Shown here one piece after another: positions 43,555-52,420 of a DNA stretch of 64,000 bases (within the stretch, counting starts at the first letter, position 1; the number at the start of each line of letters is the position of its first letter). Made by a program: the position numbers and the translations under genes. Source of the stretch: Streptomyces nojiriensis (lineage in GTDB: Bacteria > Actinomycetota > Actinomycetes > Streptomycetales > Streptomycetaceae); contig NZ_CP071139.1 in NCBI RefSeq assembly GCF_017639205.1, positions 8,431,501 through 8,495,500 of the forward strand. Direction: 5' to 3'. A model generated the notes under the pieces. The model did not search any database. It saw only the letters and a list, made by a program, of their open reading frames with translations, and had not been told where the DNA came from.

Positions 43555-43593
43555 CCCGTGTCCCCCGTGCCACGTTGGTACGGGGGACACGGG
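43555..43593. terminator. Hairpin after the HbpS-like gene, overlapping next leader
   Basis: 14-bp perfect arms (43555-43568 and 43580-43593) with an 11-nt loop. It lies 17 bp after the HbpS-like stop and only 3 nt before the ATG of the hexosaminidase, so its 3' arm covers the presumed ribosome site. It could terminate upstream transcription and also modulate translation of the next gene. Confidence 0.6.
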
Positions 43594-43596
43594 CAC

Positions 43597-45243
43597 ATGA
43601 TGAGCACACCGAGACGGCACACGAGGGTCCGCACCATCGCGACGGCAACGGTCGCCGCGCTGGTCACCCTTGCCCTCCCGGGCTGCACGGCCGCCTCGGA
43701 CGCGGCGCGCGCCCGCGGCCCCGCGGACGCCGCCACCGCCCCCGCCCCTGCCCCCGCCACGAAGGCGGCGCCCCCGGCCGAGGCCGCCCCCACCCCCACA
43801 CCGACCCCGACCTACCCCCTGTCCACCGCCCCGCGCACCATCCCGGCGGTACGGGAGCACGTGCCCGCTCGCGGGCCCGGCTGGAAGCCCACCCCCGACG
43901 CCCGCGTGGTCGTCGCCCCGGACGACACCGCCGAGCTCTCCGACGAGGCCAAGCTGCTCGCCGGTGAACTGCGCATCGGGTACGGGGAGTCGGCGGCGCC
44001 GCGGGCCGGGGACGTGGAGCTCTCCCTGGACGCGGGAGCCGCGGGCGGGCCCGAGTCGTACACCCTCGACGTCAAGGACGGCCGCGTCCGGATCAACGGC
44101 CCCGACCAGGCCGGGGTCTTCTACGGCACCCGCACCCTCAAGCAGGCGGTCAAGAGTGCGGGTTCGGCCCCCGAGGGCACCGTGCGAGACGCCCCCGCCA
44201 AGCCGCAGCGCGGCCTCAACCTCGACATAGCCCGCAAGTACTTCTCACCGGACTGGATCGAGGACCGGCTGCGTGAGATGGCCGACCTCAAGCTCAACCA
44301 GCTCGGCCTGCACTTCTCCGACGACCAGGCCTTCCGCATCCAGTCCGACACGCACCCGGAGATCGTGTCCACCCCGCACCTGACCAAGGCCCAGGTGCGG
44401 GAGATCAACGCGCTCGCCGCCCGGCTGCACATCACGGTCGTTCCCGAGATCGACTCGCCCGGCCACCTCGGCGCGGTCCTGCGCGCCCACCCCGACCTCC
44501 AGCTGCGCGATACACAGGGACGGGCGGTCAAGGGGGCCGTGGACATATCGAACCCGGCGTCCGCCAAGCTCGTCGACGAGCTGCTGCGCGAGTACATCCC
44601 GCTCTTCCCCGGCGGAGCCTGGCACCTGGGCGCCGACGAGTACCAGGCGCTGGTCTACCGCGACCCGCAGGCCTCCTTCCCCCAGCTCGCCAGCGCCGCC
44701 CGGCAGCGGTACGGGCCCTCGGCGCGGGTCCAGGACCTGGCGACGGGCTGGCTGAACGACCGCGCCGCCGTGGTCCGGCCGTCGGGGAAGGCGCTCAAGG
44801 CGTGGAACGACGGGTTCTTCGCGGGCGGGGTGACGAGCGCCGCCAAGGACATCCAGGTCGAGTACTGGACCGGCAAGGAGAACGGCGCCCGGCCGCCGCT
44901 GGAGTACCTGCGCGAGGGCCGCAAGCTCGTCAACCTCAACGACGAGTTCCTCTACTACGTACTGGGGGAGCCCAACCAGTTCACGTACCCGACCGGGAAG
45001 CGGATCTACGAACAGTGGACCCCGCTCGTACTGCGCGGCACCACCCCCGTGCCGGCCTCGTACGGGCCGCAGATCCTGGGCGGGCGCCTGGCCGTCTGGA
45101 GCGACCTGTCCGGCGCCCAGACCCAGGCCCAGGTGGCCGCGGGGATCCAGGCGCCGCTGGCCGCGCTCTCCCAGAAGGTGTGGGACGCGCGCACGCCGCG
45201 GCTGCCCTGGTCCGACTTCAAGGCCCTCGCCGACCGGCTCTGA
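43597..45243 (+). CDS. GH20 beta-N-acetylhexosaminidase, predicted lipoprotein
   Basis: An exported enzyme of about 548 aa that removes terminal N-acetylglucosamine from chitin oligomers or glycans. A signal sequence ends in the lipobox LALPGC, then an Ala/Pro-rich linker. A GH20b domain (about 75-190) and the GH20 barrel (LNLDIARKYFSPDWIE, LNQLGLHFSDDQAFRIQS, then EIDSPGH) follow. The catalytic pair is Asp347-Glu348 in HLGADEY. Two adjacent ATGs (43597, 43600) are possible. Together with the GH18 chitinase of this window it could complete chitin breakdown. Confidence 0.92.
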   Translation: MMSTPRRHTRVRTIATATVAALVTLALPGCTAASDAARARGPADAATAPAPAPATKAAPPAEAAPTPTPTPTYPLSTAPRTIPAVREHVPARGPGWKPTPDARVVVAPDDTAELSDEAKLLAGELRIGYGESAAPRAGDVELSLDAGAAGGPESYTLDVKDGRVRINGPDQAGVFYGTRTLKQAVKSAGSAPEGTVRDAPAKPQRGLNLDIARKYFSPDWIEDRLREMADLKLNQLGLHFSDDQAFRIQSDTHPEIVSTPHLTKAQVREINALAARLHITVVPEIDSPGHLGAVLRAHPDLQLRDTQGRAVKGAVDISNPASAKLVDELLREYIPLFPGGAWHLGADEYQALVYRDPQASFPQLASAARQRYGPSARVQDLATGWLNDRAAVVRPSGKALKAWNDGFFAGGVTSAAKDIQVEYWTGKENGARPPLEYLREGRKLVNLNDEFLYYVLGEPNQFTYPTGKRIYEQWTPLVLRGTTPVPASYGPQILGGRLAVWSDLSGAQTQAQVAAGIQAPLAALSQKVWDARTPRLPWSDFKALADRL

Positions 45244-45271
45244 CCGCTTCCCGGACCTCCGCGGGCCCTGC

Positions 45272-45595
45272 CTACAGGATCTGGCTGCGGCCGCCCGTAC
45301 GGTCGACGCGCTGCCGGCGCCGCTGGAGCCACTGGCCGACCAGCGGCACCGCCAGGATCACCGCCGACGTCCAGACGGCGGCGAAAACCCAGATCAGGAG
45401 CGGGGAGACGGTGAGCGAGGCCGTCACGAACAGCACCGCCGCCACCACACCGAGCAGCCAGGCGGCCACGGTGCGCCGGCGCCGGTGCGACGTGGACCGC
45501 AGGATCCGGTCGAGGGAACGGTCACCCTTGAGTTCGGCCTCGATCGCGGAGAGGGCGCGCTGCTCGCGATCGGAGAGTCCGGCTCCGTCCATCAC
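45272..45595 (-). CDS. DUF3040 membrane protein
   Basis: A 107-aa protein with the DUF3040 layout. The N-terminal cytosolic helix LSDREQRALSAIEAELKGD is followed by an Arg-rich stretch (SHRRRRT), two membrane helices (VAAWLLGVVAAVLFVTASL; LLIWVFAAVWTSAVILAV) and a basic tail. The function is unknown; it is a very common actinobacterial family. GTG 45595 (GGAGG 6 nt upstream) or ATG 45592 may be used. Confidence 0.85.
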   Translation of the reverse strand: MMDGAGLSDREQRALSAIEAELKGDRSLDRILRSTSHRRRRTVAAWLLGVVAAVLFVTASLTVSPLLIWVFAAVWTSAVILAVPLVGQWLQRRRQRVDRTGGRSQIL

Positions 45596-45706
45596 GACGT
45601 ACCTCCGCCGGCTGCTGCCGTCGGGCGCGGGTCGCAGCCTCTGGCCGGGGAATACCCTGCCTGACGCCGCCCAACCCCCGGAGGACGCCGTGAGTACGGG
45701 CGCCGG

Positions 45707-46525
45707 TCACCAGATGGAGTCGACCCACTCCGGGTGGTCGATGAACGGGTTGCGGTTGTGCTGGAACCGGTCGAATATGACCTGGTTGCGGCGCTGCTCG
45801 AAGGCGTCCGGCGGGTCGATCCGGTTCCACTGCTTCAGCAGGCTGATCCGGCCGAAGAGGGGCGCGGAACCATTGTTGACCTTGTCGTTCAGCTCCAGGT
45901 CCGCGAAGCCGTCACCACCGTCGTAGCGGACGGCCATGTACAGCAGCATCCGCGCCACGTCGCCCTTGACCGCGTCGCGGGGCTCGAAGGAGTCGGCGTC
46001 GGTCAGGCTGCCCGGGGCCTCGCTCACCGGGCTGCCGCCCTTGTCGAAGTCCTTGTTGCCGCGGGTGCTGTTGACGGTGACGTCCTCCGGGCGCAGGTGG
46101 TGCAGGTCGGTGCCCGGGCCGGTGGCGGTGCCGAAGTCGCCGTGGCTCTTGGCCCAGACGTGCTCGCGGTTCCAGTCGTTGACCCCGCCGCCGTTCGTCG
46201 CCTTGGACTGGGAGCGGCCGGAGTAGACCAGGATGACGTTGTTCGGGTTCGCGGGATCCTCGTCGGTCACCTTCAAGGCGTTCCACACACCCTCGTAGGT
46301 CACCCTGGACTGGGTCTTGATGATGTCGTGCAGGGCGGTCTTCAGGGCGGGCCCGGTCTTGCCCTGGGCGCTCGCGTAGTAGTCCGCGTACGGGTCCGCC
46401 GCGGCGGCCGCGGGGTGCTCTGCGGCGGCTTGGCGCTGCTGGCCGGCGGACGCGGCCGCCGGCACGGCGAACAGGGCGGCGGCTGCGAGGCCGGCCGCCC
46501 AGGGGGTCAGGCGCGAGATTCTCAT
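45707..46525 (-). CDS. Secreted endonuclease I family nuclease
   Basis: An extracellular DNase/RNase of 272 aa. The signal peptide is about 1-27 (ALFAVPAAASA-GQ). The His-Me finger core reads WNREHVWAKSHGDFG (about 119-133), with the following TDLHHLRPEDVTVNSTRGNKDFD. LEW-type C-terminal residues include QWNRIDPPDAFEQRRNQVIFDRFQHNRNPFIDHPEWVDSIW (in parts), typical of the EndA/BsnI group. It likely scavenges nucleotides or degrades DNA during hyphal death. ATG 46525 is chosen for the signal peptide. Confidence 0.92.
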   Translation of the reverse strand: MRISRLTPWAAGLAAAALFAVPAAASAGQQRQAAAEHPAAAAADPYADYYASAQGKTGPALKTALHDIIKTQSRVTYEGVWNALKVTDEDPANPNNVILVYSGRSQSKATNGGGVNDWNREHVWAKSHGDFGTATGPGTDLHHLRPEDVTVNSTRGNKDFDKGGSPVSEAPGSLTDADSFEPRDAVKGDVARMLLYMAVRYDGGDGFADLELNDKVNNGSAPLFGRISLLKQWNRIDPPDAFEQRRNQVIFDRFQHNRNPFIDHPEWVDSIW

Positions 46526-46742
46526 CGGGTGGGGGGTACCTCTCCGTACGCACCGTCCCCGCCCGGGGAATTGGCGGAGTGTCAGTGGCAGTGCGAGGGT
46601 CACATTGTCATGTGCCGAACAGGTGAAAACCACGTGTCGGGAGTGGGGGATCTTCGTGTGTGCCGGTCGCGCGCCGCGGGCAGGGTAGCGGTGGCCCCGG
46701 TGGGGCCGGAGCGACCGTGACCAGCCCTATCTGGAGCAGCCC

Positions 46743-47309
46743 ATGGCAGTGAAGATCCTCATCGTGACCGGCGACGCGGCCGAGTCGCTGGAGGTCCTGT
46801 ATCCGTACCAGCGCCTGCGCGAGGAGGGGTACGAGGTCCACATCGCGGCGCCGCAGGTGAAGAAGCTGCGGTTCGTGGTCCACGACTTCGAGGAGGGCTT
46901 CGACACCTATACCGAGAAGCCGGGCTACACCTGGCCCGCCGACCTGGCCTTCGCGGACGTCGTCACCGACGACTACGCGGCCCTGGTCGTCCCGGGCGGC
47001 AGGGCGCCGGAGTACCTGCGCAACGACCCCGAAGTGCGCCGGATCCTGGCCGCCTTCGCGGAGTCCGACAAGCCGATCGCGCAGATCTGCCACGGGCCGC
47101 TCATCACGGCCGCGGCCGGGGGCCTGGCCGGCCGCCGGGTCACCGCGTACCCGGCGCTGGAACTGGACATGAAGGCGGCCGGGGCCGAGTTCGAGGACTC
47201 CGAGACCGTCGTCGACGGCACCCTGGTCTCGGCCCGGGCCTGGCCGGACCACTCACGCTGGATGCGGGAGTTCCTGACCGTGCTGCGCGGCAAGGCCCCG
47301 GTGGCCTGA
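46743..47309 (+). CDS. DJ-1/PfpI family protein
   Basis: A 188-aa class I glutamine-amidotransferase-like protein. The nucleophile elbow AQICHGPLI (Cys near 114), the acidic residue in the preceding loop and VVPGGRAPEYLR match the PfpI/YhbO group, which includes proteases, deglycases and stress proteins. The conserved AWPDHSRWMREFL tail resembles intracellular protease-like members. It is isolated, followed by a strong terminator. Confidence 0.88.
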   Translation: MAVKILIVTGDAAESLEVLYPYQRLREEGYEVHIAAPQVKKLRFVVHDFEEGFDTYTEKPGYTWPADLAFADVVTDDYAALVVPGGRAPEYLRNDPEVRRILAAFAESDKPIAQICHGPLITAAAGGLAGRRVTAYPALELDMKAAGAEFEDSETVVDGTLVSARAWPDHSRWMREFLTVLRGKAPVA

Positions 47310-47328
47310 GCGGGAACACGGATCACAC

Positions 47329-47368
47329 AGGCGGCCGTGACCCCCGTGCGAGGGGGTCACGGCCGCCT
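47329..47368. terminator. Strong bidirectional terminator hairpin
   Basis: 17-bp perfect arms (47329-47345 and 47352-47368) with a 6-nt loop, between the convergent PfpI-like and glutamate-binding-protein genes. Confidence 0.88.
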
Positions 47369-47385
47369 GGTCGTGTCGTCGGACG

Positions 47386-48207
47386 TCAGCTCACGGGGGT
47401 GATCGCCGGAGCCGGCTCGTACTTGTAGTTCGCGCCGAAGTTCTTCTTCACGGCCGTCTCCCAGGAGCCGTCCGCGACCATCTTCTTCAGTGCGTCGTTG
47501 ATCTTGCCCTGGAGTTCCTTGTTGCCCTTCTTGACACCGATGCCGTAGTTCTCGTTGCTCAGGCTCTGGCCGAGCAGCTTGAACTTGCCCTCGTTGCCCT
47601 TCCGGGCGGCGTAGCCGGCCAGGATGGAGTTGTCGGTGGTCATGGCGTCGACGCGGCTCTCCTGGAGGGCGACGACGCAGTCCGAGTAGCCGCCCATCTC
47701 CAGCAGGCCCGCCTTGGGGGCGAGGTTCTTGCGGAGGTTCTCGGCCGAGGTGGAGCCGGAGACCGAGCACAGGCTCTTGGAATTGAGGTCCTCGGCCTTG
47801 GTGATCGAAGCGTCGCCGGCGCGCGTCAGCAGGTCCTGGTGCGCGACGAAGTACGGGCCGGCGAAGTCGACCTTCTCCTTGCGCTTGTCGTTGATCGAAT
47901 AGCTCGCGACGACGAACTTGACCTCGTTGTACTGGAGCAGCAGCTCGCGGTCGTTGCTGTAGACCTGCTTGAATTCGATCTTGTCCGGCTTGTAGCCGAG
48001 CTCCTTGGCCACATAGGTGGCGACGTCGACGTCGAATCCGGTGAAGGTGCCGTCGGTCTCCCGCATGCCTATACCGGGCTGGTCGAATTTGATGCCGATG
48101 GCGAGGGTCCCGTCCCCCTGGCCCCCATCGTCGAAGACGCCGCACCCGGAGGCGGTCAGGGCGATCGCGATCACTGCGGCGACCGCACCGGCCTGGGGAA
48201 CCTTCAT
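47386..48207 (-). CDS. Glutamate/polar amino-acid ABC transporter binding lipoprotein (GluB-like)
   Basis: An exported solute-binding protein of 273 aa. The signal ends in lipobox LTASGC (Cys near 23). Type II periplasmic-binding fold: LAIGIKFDQPGIG, FTGFDVDVATYVAKELGY, VVASYSINDKRKEKVDFAGPYFVAHQDLL (in parts) and ALKKMVADGSWETAVKKNF. It strongly resembles GluB of actinobacterial glutamate uptake systems. Unusually, no permease (GluC/D) or ATPase (GluA) gene accompanies it in this window, so it may serve a remote transporter or act in sensing. Confidence 0.88.
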   Translation of the reverse strand: MKVPQAGAVAAVIAIALTASGCGVFDDGGQGDGTLAIGIKFDQPGIGMRETDGTFTGFDVDVATYVAKELGYKPDKIEFKQVYSNDRELLLQYNEVKFVVASYSINDKRKEKVDFAGPYFVAHQDLLTRAGDASITKAEDLNSKSLCSVSGSTSAENLRKNLAPKAGLLEMGGYSDCVVALQESRVDAMTTDNSILAGYAARKGNEGKFKLLGQSLSNENYGIGVKKGNKELQGKINDALKKMVADGSWETAVKKNFGANYKYEPAPAITPVS

Positions 48208-48652
48208 GCTGCACTCTTTCCTGGGGAACGCGGGGCACGTCACCGGGATTGCCGATGGCGTGGGGAACCGCGCGAATGTGGGGGACGTCTGGACGCGTGT
48301 ACGAGGAAGCTAGGAAGCGGAACGGCTTATCGTCACTAGATTTGAGCAAAACTTGAGGATAACGATCCGGACAGCCGCCGATCGTGCGGTTGGGGCAGGT
48401 CGGAGCGGGGGATAGGGGCGGGCGCGGAGCGGGTCCGGTGCACCCGGACGGAAATGCGTCGCTCATGACTTAAAGGTGGTAAATCGGTTTTGTCCACACC
48501 GGGTGGCGCCCGGGAATCCGGCATGCGCGCACGCCCGTCCGTCCGGGTGGCCCAATCGGCCGAAATGGCTGGAAACATAAGGTCGTTCAGGCCGGGCCGG
48601 GGGGCTCGTGGGATCATGGACGGGCAATGCCCGTGGACGAAGGGGGAGTTCG
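48208..48652. other. Intergenic region between divergent GluB-like and TerD genes
   Basis: About 445 bp without a supported gene; open frames have poor codon bias. It has several AT-richer tracts (48330-48365, 48468-48492 and 48570-48583), probably promoters of both flanking genes. No long repeat or hairpin is obvious. Confidence 0.5.
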
Positions 48653-49195
48653 GTGACCGGTGTACGCAAGGGGCTGGCCAAGGTGGAGTTCGCGCTGCGG
48701 TGGGACCCCAGCCCGGCGGGCACGCCCGCGAACGACCTCGACGTAGTCGCCGCGGTCTACGGCGCCGCCGACCCGCACGGGACGCCCGTCCAGCTCGTGC
48801 ACTTCGGCAGCCGGTCGCCCGACGGAACCATCACCTTGAACCGGGACAGCCACACCGGCCAGGGCTTCGGCTTCGACGAGGTGATGACCATCGAGCTGGA
48901 CCGGATGGCACCGGAGGCGAGCCGGGTGGTGGTCGGCGTGGTCATCCAGAACACCGACGGCGGCGTCGCCGGCCGTATGAAGACCTTCGCCGACATCGGC
49001 GGCACCGGGTTCCGGATCCGCGAGGGCCACACCGACCTCGCCCAGGGTGACTTCGCGGCCGTGACCGCGGCCACGGCGGCCACCGTCGCCGAGTTCACCC
49101 GCGACGCCTCGGGCCCCTGGTCCTTCGACCTGCGGCTGCACGGCTTCGAGGCCGACCCGGAGGCGTTCGCCCGGACCATGGGCGCGCTCCGCTGA
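48653..49195 (+). CDS. TerD family protein
   Basis: A 180-aa cytosolic protein of the TerD/TerE/stress protein family. It has the calcium-binding fold markers ALRWDPSPAGTPANDLDVVAAVYG, GFDEVMTIELDRM and VGVVIQN in order. TerD-like proteins are linked to tellurite and general stress and to differentiation in Streptomyces. The GTG at 48653 has GGGGGAG 4 nt upstream. This copy is alone rather than in a ter cluster, and its Ca-binding DD motif is partly degenerate. Confidence 0.82.
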   Translation: MTGVRKGLAKVEFALRWDPSPAGTPANDLDVVAAVYGAADPHGTPVQLVHFGSRSPDGTITLNRDSHTGQGFGFDEVMTIELDRMAPEASRVVVGVVIQNTDGGVAGRMKTFADIGGTGFRIREGHTDLAQGDFAAVTAATAATVAEFTRDASGPWSFDLRLHGFEADPEAFARTMGALR

Positions 49196-49352
49196 CGCCG
49201 GCCGTCCGGGCCGGTGCGGAGCCGCGCGGACCCGGCGGCGGCCACCCCTGGGGTGAGTGGCCGCCGCCCGGTCCGGGTGGCGCGCTGCCGCCGTCCCCAC
49301 GAGGCAGCGCGGGCAGGTCGCCGTCAGGTCATCAGGACGGCGGCCCGCCGGT

Positions 49353-49985
49353 TCAGGGGGCCTGGTCGGCCGGGGGCCCGGTGGGCCGGGACGGCGCGAG
49401 TCCCAGGGACGGGAGCATCACGGCGTCGACGAACCGGACCAGGTAGTCCGCGTCCGCGTACCGTCCCTCCAGCACCGGCCGGATCCGGAGCACGCCCATC
49501 AGCTGGGCGGGCAGGAACTCCACGGCCGGATGGTCCGCGGCGATCTCGCCGCGCGCCACGGCCCGTCCGACCATCTCGGCGAACGCGGCCAGCTCCGGCT
49601 CGACCAGCGCCTCGCGCAGGGCGGCCTGGAGTTCCTCGTCGCTGAGCACGGCGTGCCCGAGGGCCTGCGTCAGCCGGGTGTCCCTGCCGGAGGTCCCGGC
49701 CGCGATCCGGGCCGCCTCGCGCAGATCGCCGGCCAGTGACCCGGTGTCCACGGCGACGAGCGTGCCGCGCCGGCCCGCGCGCAGGGCGGCGGCGACGAGC
49801 CGGGGCTTGGTCTTCCACTGCCGGTAGAGCGTCGACTTGCCACAGCTGGCCCGGGCGGCGACGCCCTCCATGGTCAGGGCCTCGTAGCCGGACTCGCGCA
49901 GCTGCTCCAGGACGGCGTCGTAGAACTCCTGCTCACGCTCCGGGGTGATCTTGGAGCGGCGCGCGGGGGTCGGCGTCGACGTCAT
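49353..49985 (-). CDS. TetR family transcriptional regulator
   Basis: A 210-aa repressor. The HTH reads ALTMEGVAARASCGKSTLYRQWKTKPRLVAAAL in parts (about 35-67), and the C-terminal all-helical domain has the RLTQALGHAVLSDEELQAALREALVEPE segment typical of the TetR_C_16-like group. It is divergent from the PAP2/EamA gene pair. Three evenly spaced GTATCGATAC-type boxes lie in the 153-bp intergenic region, a strong candidate operator. Confidence 0.92.
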   Translation of the reverse strand: MTSTPTPARRSKITPEREQEFYDAVLEQLRESGYEALTMEGVAARASCGKSTLYRQWKTKPRLVAAALRAGRRGTLVAVDTGSLAGDLREAARIAAGTSGRDTRLTQALGHAVLSDEELQAALREALVEPELAAFAEMVGRAVARGEIAADHPAVEFLPAQLMGVLRIRPVLEGRYADADYLVRFVDAVMLPSLGLAPSRPTGPPADQAP

Positions 49986-50052
49986 GGATGCGGCTCTCCT
50001 CAGGGGCGCCTCGGCGGCAGGTTCCACTACGGAAGTGTACGGGAACGCGACC

Positions 50053-50094
50053 GTATCGGTACACCCGCGTATCGATACGCCAATGTATCGATAC
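50053..50094. promoter_or_regulatory. Three-box TetR operator candidate
   Basis: GTATCGGTAC (50053-50062), GTATCGATAC (50069-50078) and GTATCGATAC (50085-50094) repeat with an exact 16-bp period. The last two are perfect palindromes, extendable to CGTATCGATACG and TGTATCGATACA. They lie between the divergent TetR gene and the PAP2-like gene, 45 bp before the latter's start. Confidence 0.75.
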
Positions 50095-50138
50095 ACTGGC
50101 GTGTCGCTGTGCGCGTCAACAGGAAGAGAGACCGGGGG

Positions 50139-50999
50139 ATGAGCTCCCACACCACACCTGCCGGGCCGGCAGCCGGACCGAGAGCCGCGCGCCGCCGCCT
50201 CATACGCGAGCTGCTGCTCGTCGCGGGCTTCTTCACCGTCTACAAGGCGGGCCGGCTGCTCTCGACCGACCGCACCGACGAGGCCTTCCGCAACGCGGCG
50301 CGCACCTGGGACGCCGAGCGCTTCCTGCACCTGCCCGGCGAGGGCGCGGTACAGCGGCTGCTGCTGCACGGGGACGCCCTCGTCACCACCGCGAACACGT
50401 ACTACGCGGGTGTCCACTTCCCCGCGACCGCGCTCTTCCTGGTCTGGCTCTACCTCCGGCGCCCCGCCCACTACCTGTGGACGCGCCGGGTACTCGCCGG
50501 ACTCACCGGAGCCGCCCTCGCCCTGCACCTGGCCTTCCCGCTCGCGCCCCCGCGACTGCTCGACGCCGCGGGGCTCATCGACACCGCACAGGTCTACGGG
50601 CCCACTGTCTACAAGGCCGCGCCGGTCGAGGACACCCTGGCGAACCAGTTCGCCGCCATGCCCTCACTGCACTTCGGCTGGGCGCTGATGCTCGCGCTCG
50701 GCATGATCGCCGCCACCTCCTCGCGGTGGCGCTTCCTGTGGCTGCTGCACCCGCTGCTCACCCTGCTCGTGATAGTCGGCACCGCCAACCACTACTGGCT
50801 CGACGCCGTCGTGGCCGCCGTCCTGCTGTGGGCGGCCCTGCTGCTCGTCCCGAAGCCGCGCACGGGCGACCCGGATCCGGACGGGGGTGCGGGCCCGGAC
50901 CCGGACCGGAGGGCGGTCCCGGAGCCCGGACAGGACCTCCCCGTACGAGGCCTGCCGAGCCCGCGGGGAGCGGACGAGGCCGTAGGAGCCGGACGATGA
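50139..50999 (+). CDS. PAP2-superfamily membrane phosphatase
   Basis: A 286-aa polytopic protein with about six helices (for example LLLVAGFFTVYKAGRLL; WLLHPLLTLLVIVGT). The PAP2 core is visible: FAAMPSLHFGWAL (about 171-183, central SxxH) and TANHYWLDAV (about 221-230, His/Asp). It resembles the inositolphosphotransferase/PAP2_3 subgroup acting on lipid phosphates. The C-terminal 45 residues are Pro/Asp-rich. The ATG at 50139 has purine-rich sequence upstream. It is coupled (ATGA) to the EamA gene and probably repressed by the divergent TetR. Confidence 0.85.
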   Translation: MSSHTTPAGPAAGPRAARRRLIRELLLVAGFFTVYKAGRLLSTDRTDEAFRNAARTWDAERFLHLPGEGAVQRLLLHGDALVTTANTYYAGVHFPATALFLVWLYLRRPAHYLWTRRVLAGLTGAALALHLAFPLAPPRLLDAAGLIDTAQVYGPTVYKAAPVEDTLANQFAAMPSLHFGWALMLALGMIAATSSRWRFLWLLHPLLTLLVIVGTANHYWLDAVVAAVLLWAALLLVPKPRTGDPDPDGGAGPDPDRRAVPEPGQDLPVRGLPSPRGADEAVGAGR

Positions 51000-51889
51000 A
51001 CGACACCGCCCTCGCCGTCGGGCTCTGCCTGGCTTCCGCCGTGGCCTACGCGGCCGCCGCCGTCGCCCAGGAACGGCTCGCCCGGGCCGCCGTCGCGCGC
51101 ACCGCCAAGGCCCTGCTGGGCTCCGGCGCCTGGTGGTGGTCGGCCGGGCTGAACGCCGCAGCCGCGCTGCTGCACGCGGCGGCCCTGCGCTACGGCCCCC
51201 TCACCCTGGTGCAGCCGCTCGGCGCGCTCACCCTGGTGGCCGCCGTCCCGCTCGGGGCGCGCAGGTCCGGCCGCCGGGTGGTGGCCACCGAATGGCGGGG
51301 CACCCTGGCCACCGTCGCCGGGCTCGGCCTGCTGCTCCTCCCGGCCTCCGGGCCGGCCCCCGACGACACCCTCACGCTGATCGAGGCGCTCGCCGTCTCC
51401 GGCGCGACCCTCGCCGTGATCATGATGCTGACCGCGGACAAGGACCCGCGCTCGGGCCTGCGCCACGCGACCGCCTCCGGACTGGCCTCGGCGGCGGCCT
51501 CCGCCCTGACCCAGACGGTGGCCGTGGCGGCCGGCCGCGGCGGAGCCCTGCTCAGCGTCCGGGTCGTCTCCGTGGCCCTGCTCGTCATGGTGTTCGCCGT
51601 CGGCGGGATGCTCCTGTCGCAGCGGGCCTACCGCGGCGGACTCGGCGCCCCGCTGGCCGTGGTGAACCTCGCCAACCCGCTGGCCGCGGCCGTCATCGGC
51701 ATGGTCCTGCTCGGCGAACGGCTGCAGGGCGGAGTGCCGGGACTGCTGCTGGCCGGCGCCGGAGCCTTCCTCGCGGCGCGCGGGGTGGTCCTGCTCACCC
51801 GGACGCCCTCGACGGGTGCGGGTCCGGGCGGCGCCGGCCCCGTCACCGGCGCCGAGCTCCCCGTGCCGGCCGGCCGCGTGGCGGTCTGA
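50996..51889 (+). CDS. EamA/DMT-family membrane transporter
   Basis: A 297-aa protein with about nine to ten hydrophobic helices and DMT-type patterns (LRYGPLTLVQPLGALTLVAAVPLGAR; VVNLANPLAAAVIGMVLLGERLQ). This type, sometimes annotated as an integral membrane or magnesium-transporter-like (NIPA) relative, may move small metabolites. It overlaps the PAP2 gene by 4 bp, so the pair is one operon under the TetR operator. Confidence 0.82.
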   Translation: MNDTALAVGLCLASAVAYAAAAVAQERLARAAVARTAKALLGSGAWWWSAGLNAAAALLHAAALRYGPLTLVQPLGALTLVAAVPLGARRSGRRVVATEWRGTLATVAGLGLLLLPASGPAPDDTLTLIEALAVSGATLAVIMMLTADKDPRSGLRHATASGLASAAASALTQTVAVAAGRGGALLSVRVVSVALLVMVFAVGGMLLSQRAYRGGLGAPLAVVNLANPLAAAVIGMVLLGERLQGGVPGLLLAGAGAFLAARGVVLLTRTPSTGAGPGGAGPVTGAELPVPAGRVAV

Positions 51890-51975
51890 GCGGTGGAGAA
51901 CCGATCCGCCGCCGGACGCGTCCTCCCGGGAGAACAACCCGAACGACAGAAACGACAGAAGCGGAGTGACGGGAC

Positions 51976-52242
51976 ATGGGGATCGTCAGCTGGATCATCC
52001 TGGGACTGCTGGCAGGGGGCATCGCCAAGGTCCTGCTGCCCGGCCGGGACCCCGGCGGTCTGATCGGGACCACCCTCATCGGCGTCGCCGGAGCCTTCAT
52101 CGGCGGCTGGCTGTCGGCGAAGGTGCTGGACAAGCCCATCCAGACCGAGTTCTTCGACCTCGCCACCTGGGGCTCGGCCATCGCGGGCTCACTGGTCCTG
52201 CTGATCGGCTACCGCATCCTGTTCGGCAACTCCCGGAACTGA
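51976..52242 (+). CDS. GlsB/YeaQ/YmgE family stress membrane protein
   Basis: An 88-aa membrane protein with three helices: WIILGLLAGGIAKVLLPG, GTTLIGVAGAFIGGWL and AIAGSLVLLIGYRILF. This is the transglycosylase-associated/YeaQ family; members are linked to general stress responses, without a defined biochemical role. The start is supported by GGAGTGACGGG upstream. It follows the EamA gene by 86 bp. Confidence 0.88.
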   Translation: MGIVSWIILGLLAGGIAKVLLPGRDPGGLIGTTLIGVAGAFIGGWLSAKVLDKPIQTEFFDLATWGSAIAGSLVLLIGYRILFGNSRN

Positions 52243-52420
52243 CCCGGCCGCACGCGGTCCGGGCACCGGCGCCGCCCGGTCGCCCGGCCGCCCGTCACGT
52301 TCCGGCCGATCCGGGCCGCCCGAGCCGCGTCCCTGAGACGCCGCTCCGGACGACCGGCGGATTACGCTGGCCGCACCACCGCGACGTACGCGCACGAGCA
52401 GCGAGGAAACCGGCAGCCCG

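Noticed and set aside
45680..45926. GGAGGA followed by GTG (about 45690) on the plus strand
   Set aside because: It looks like a gene start, but the frame runs antisense through the endonuclease gene and lacks coding character. It might be the surviving start of a deleted gene.
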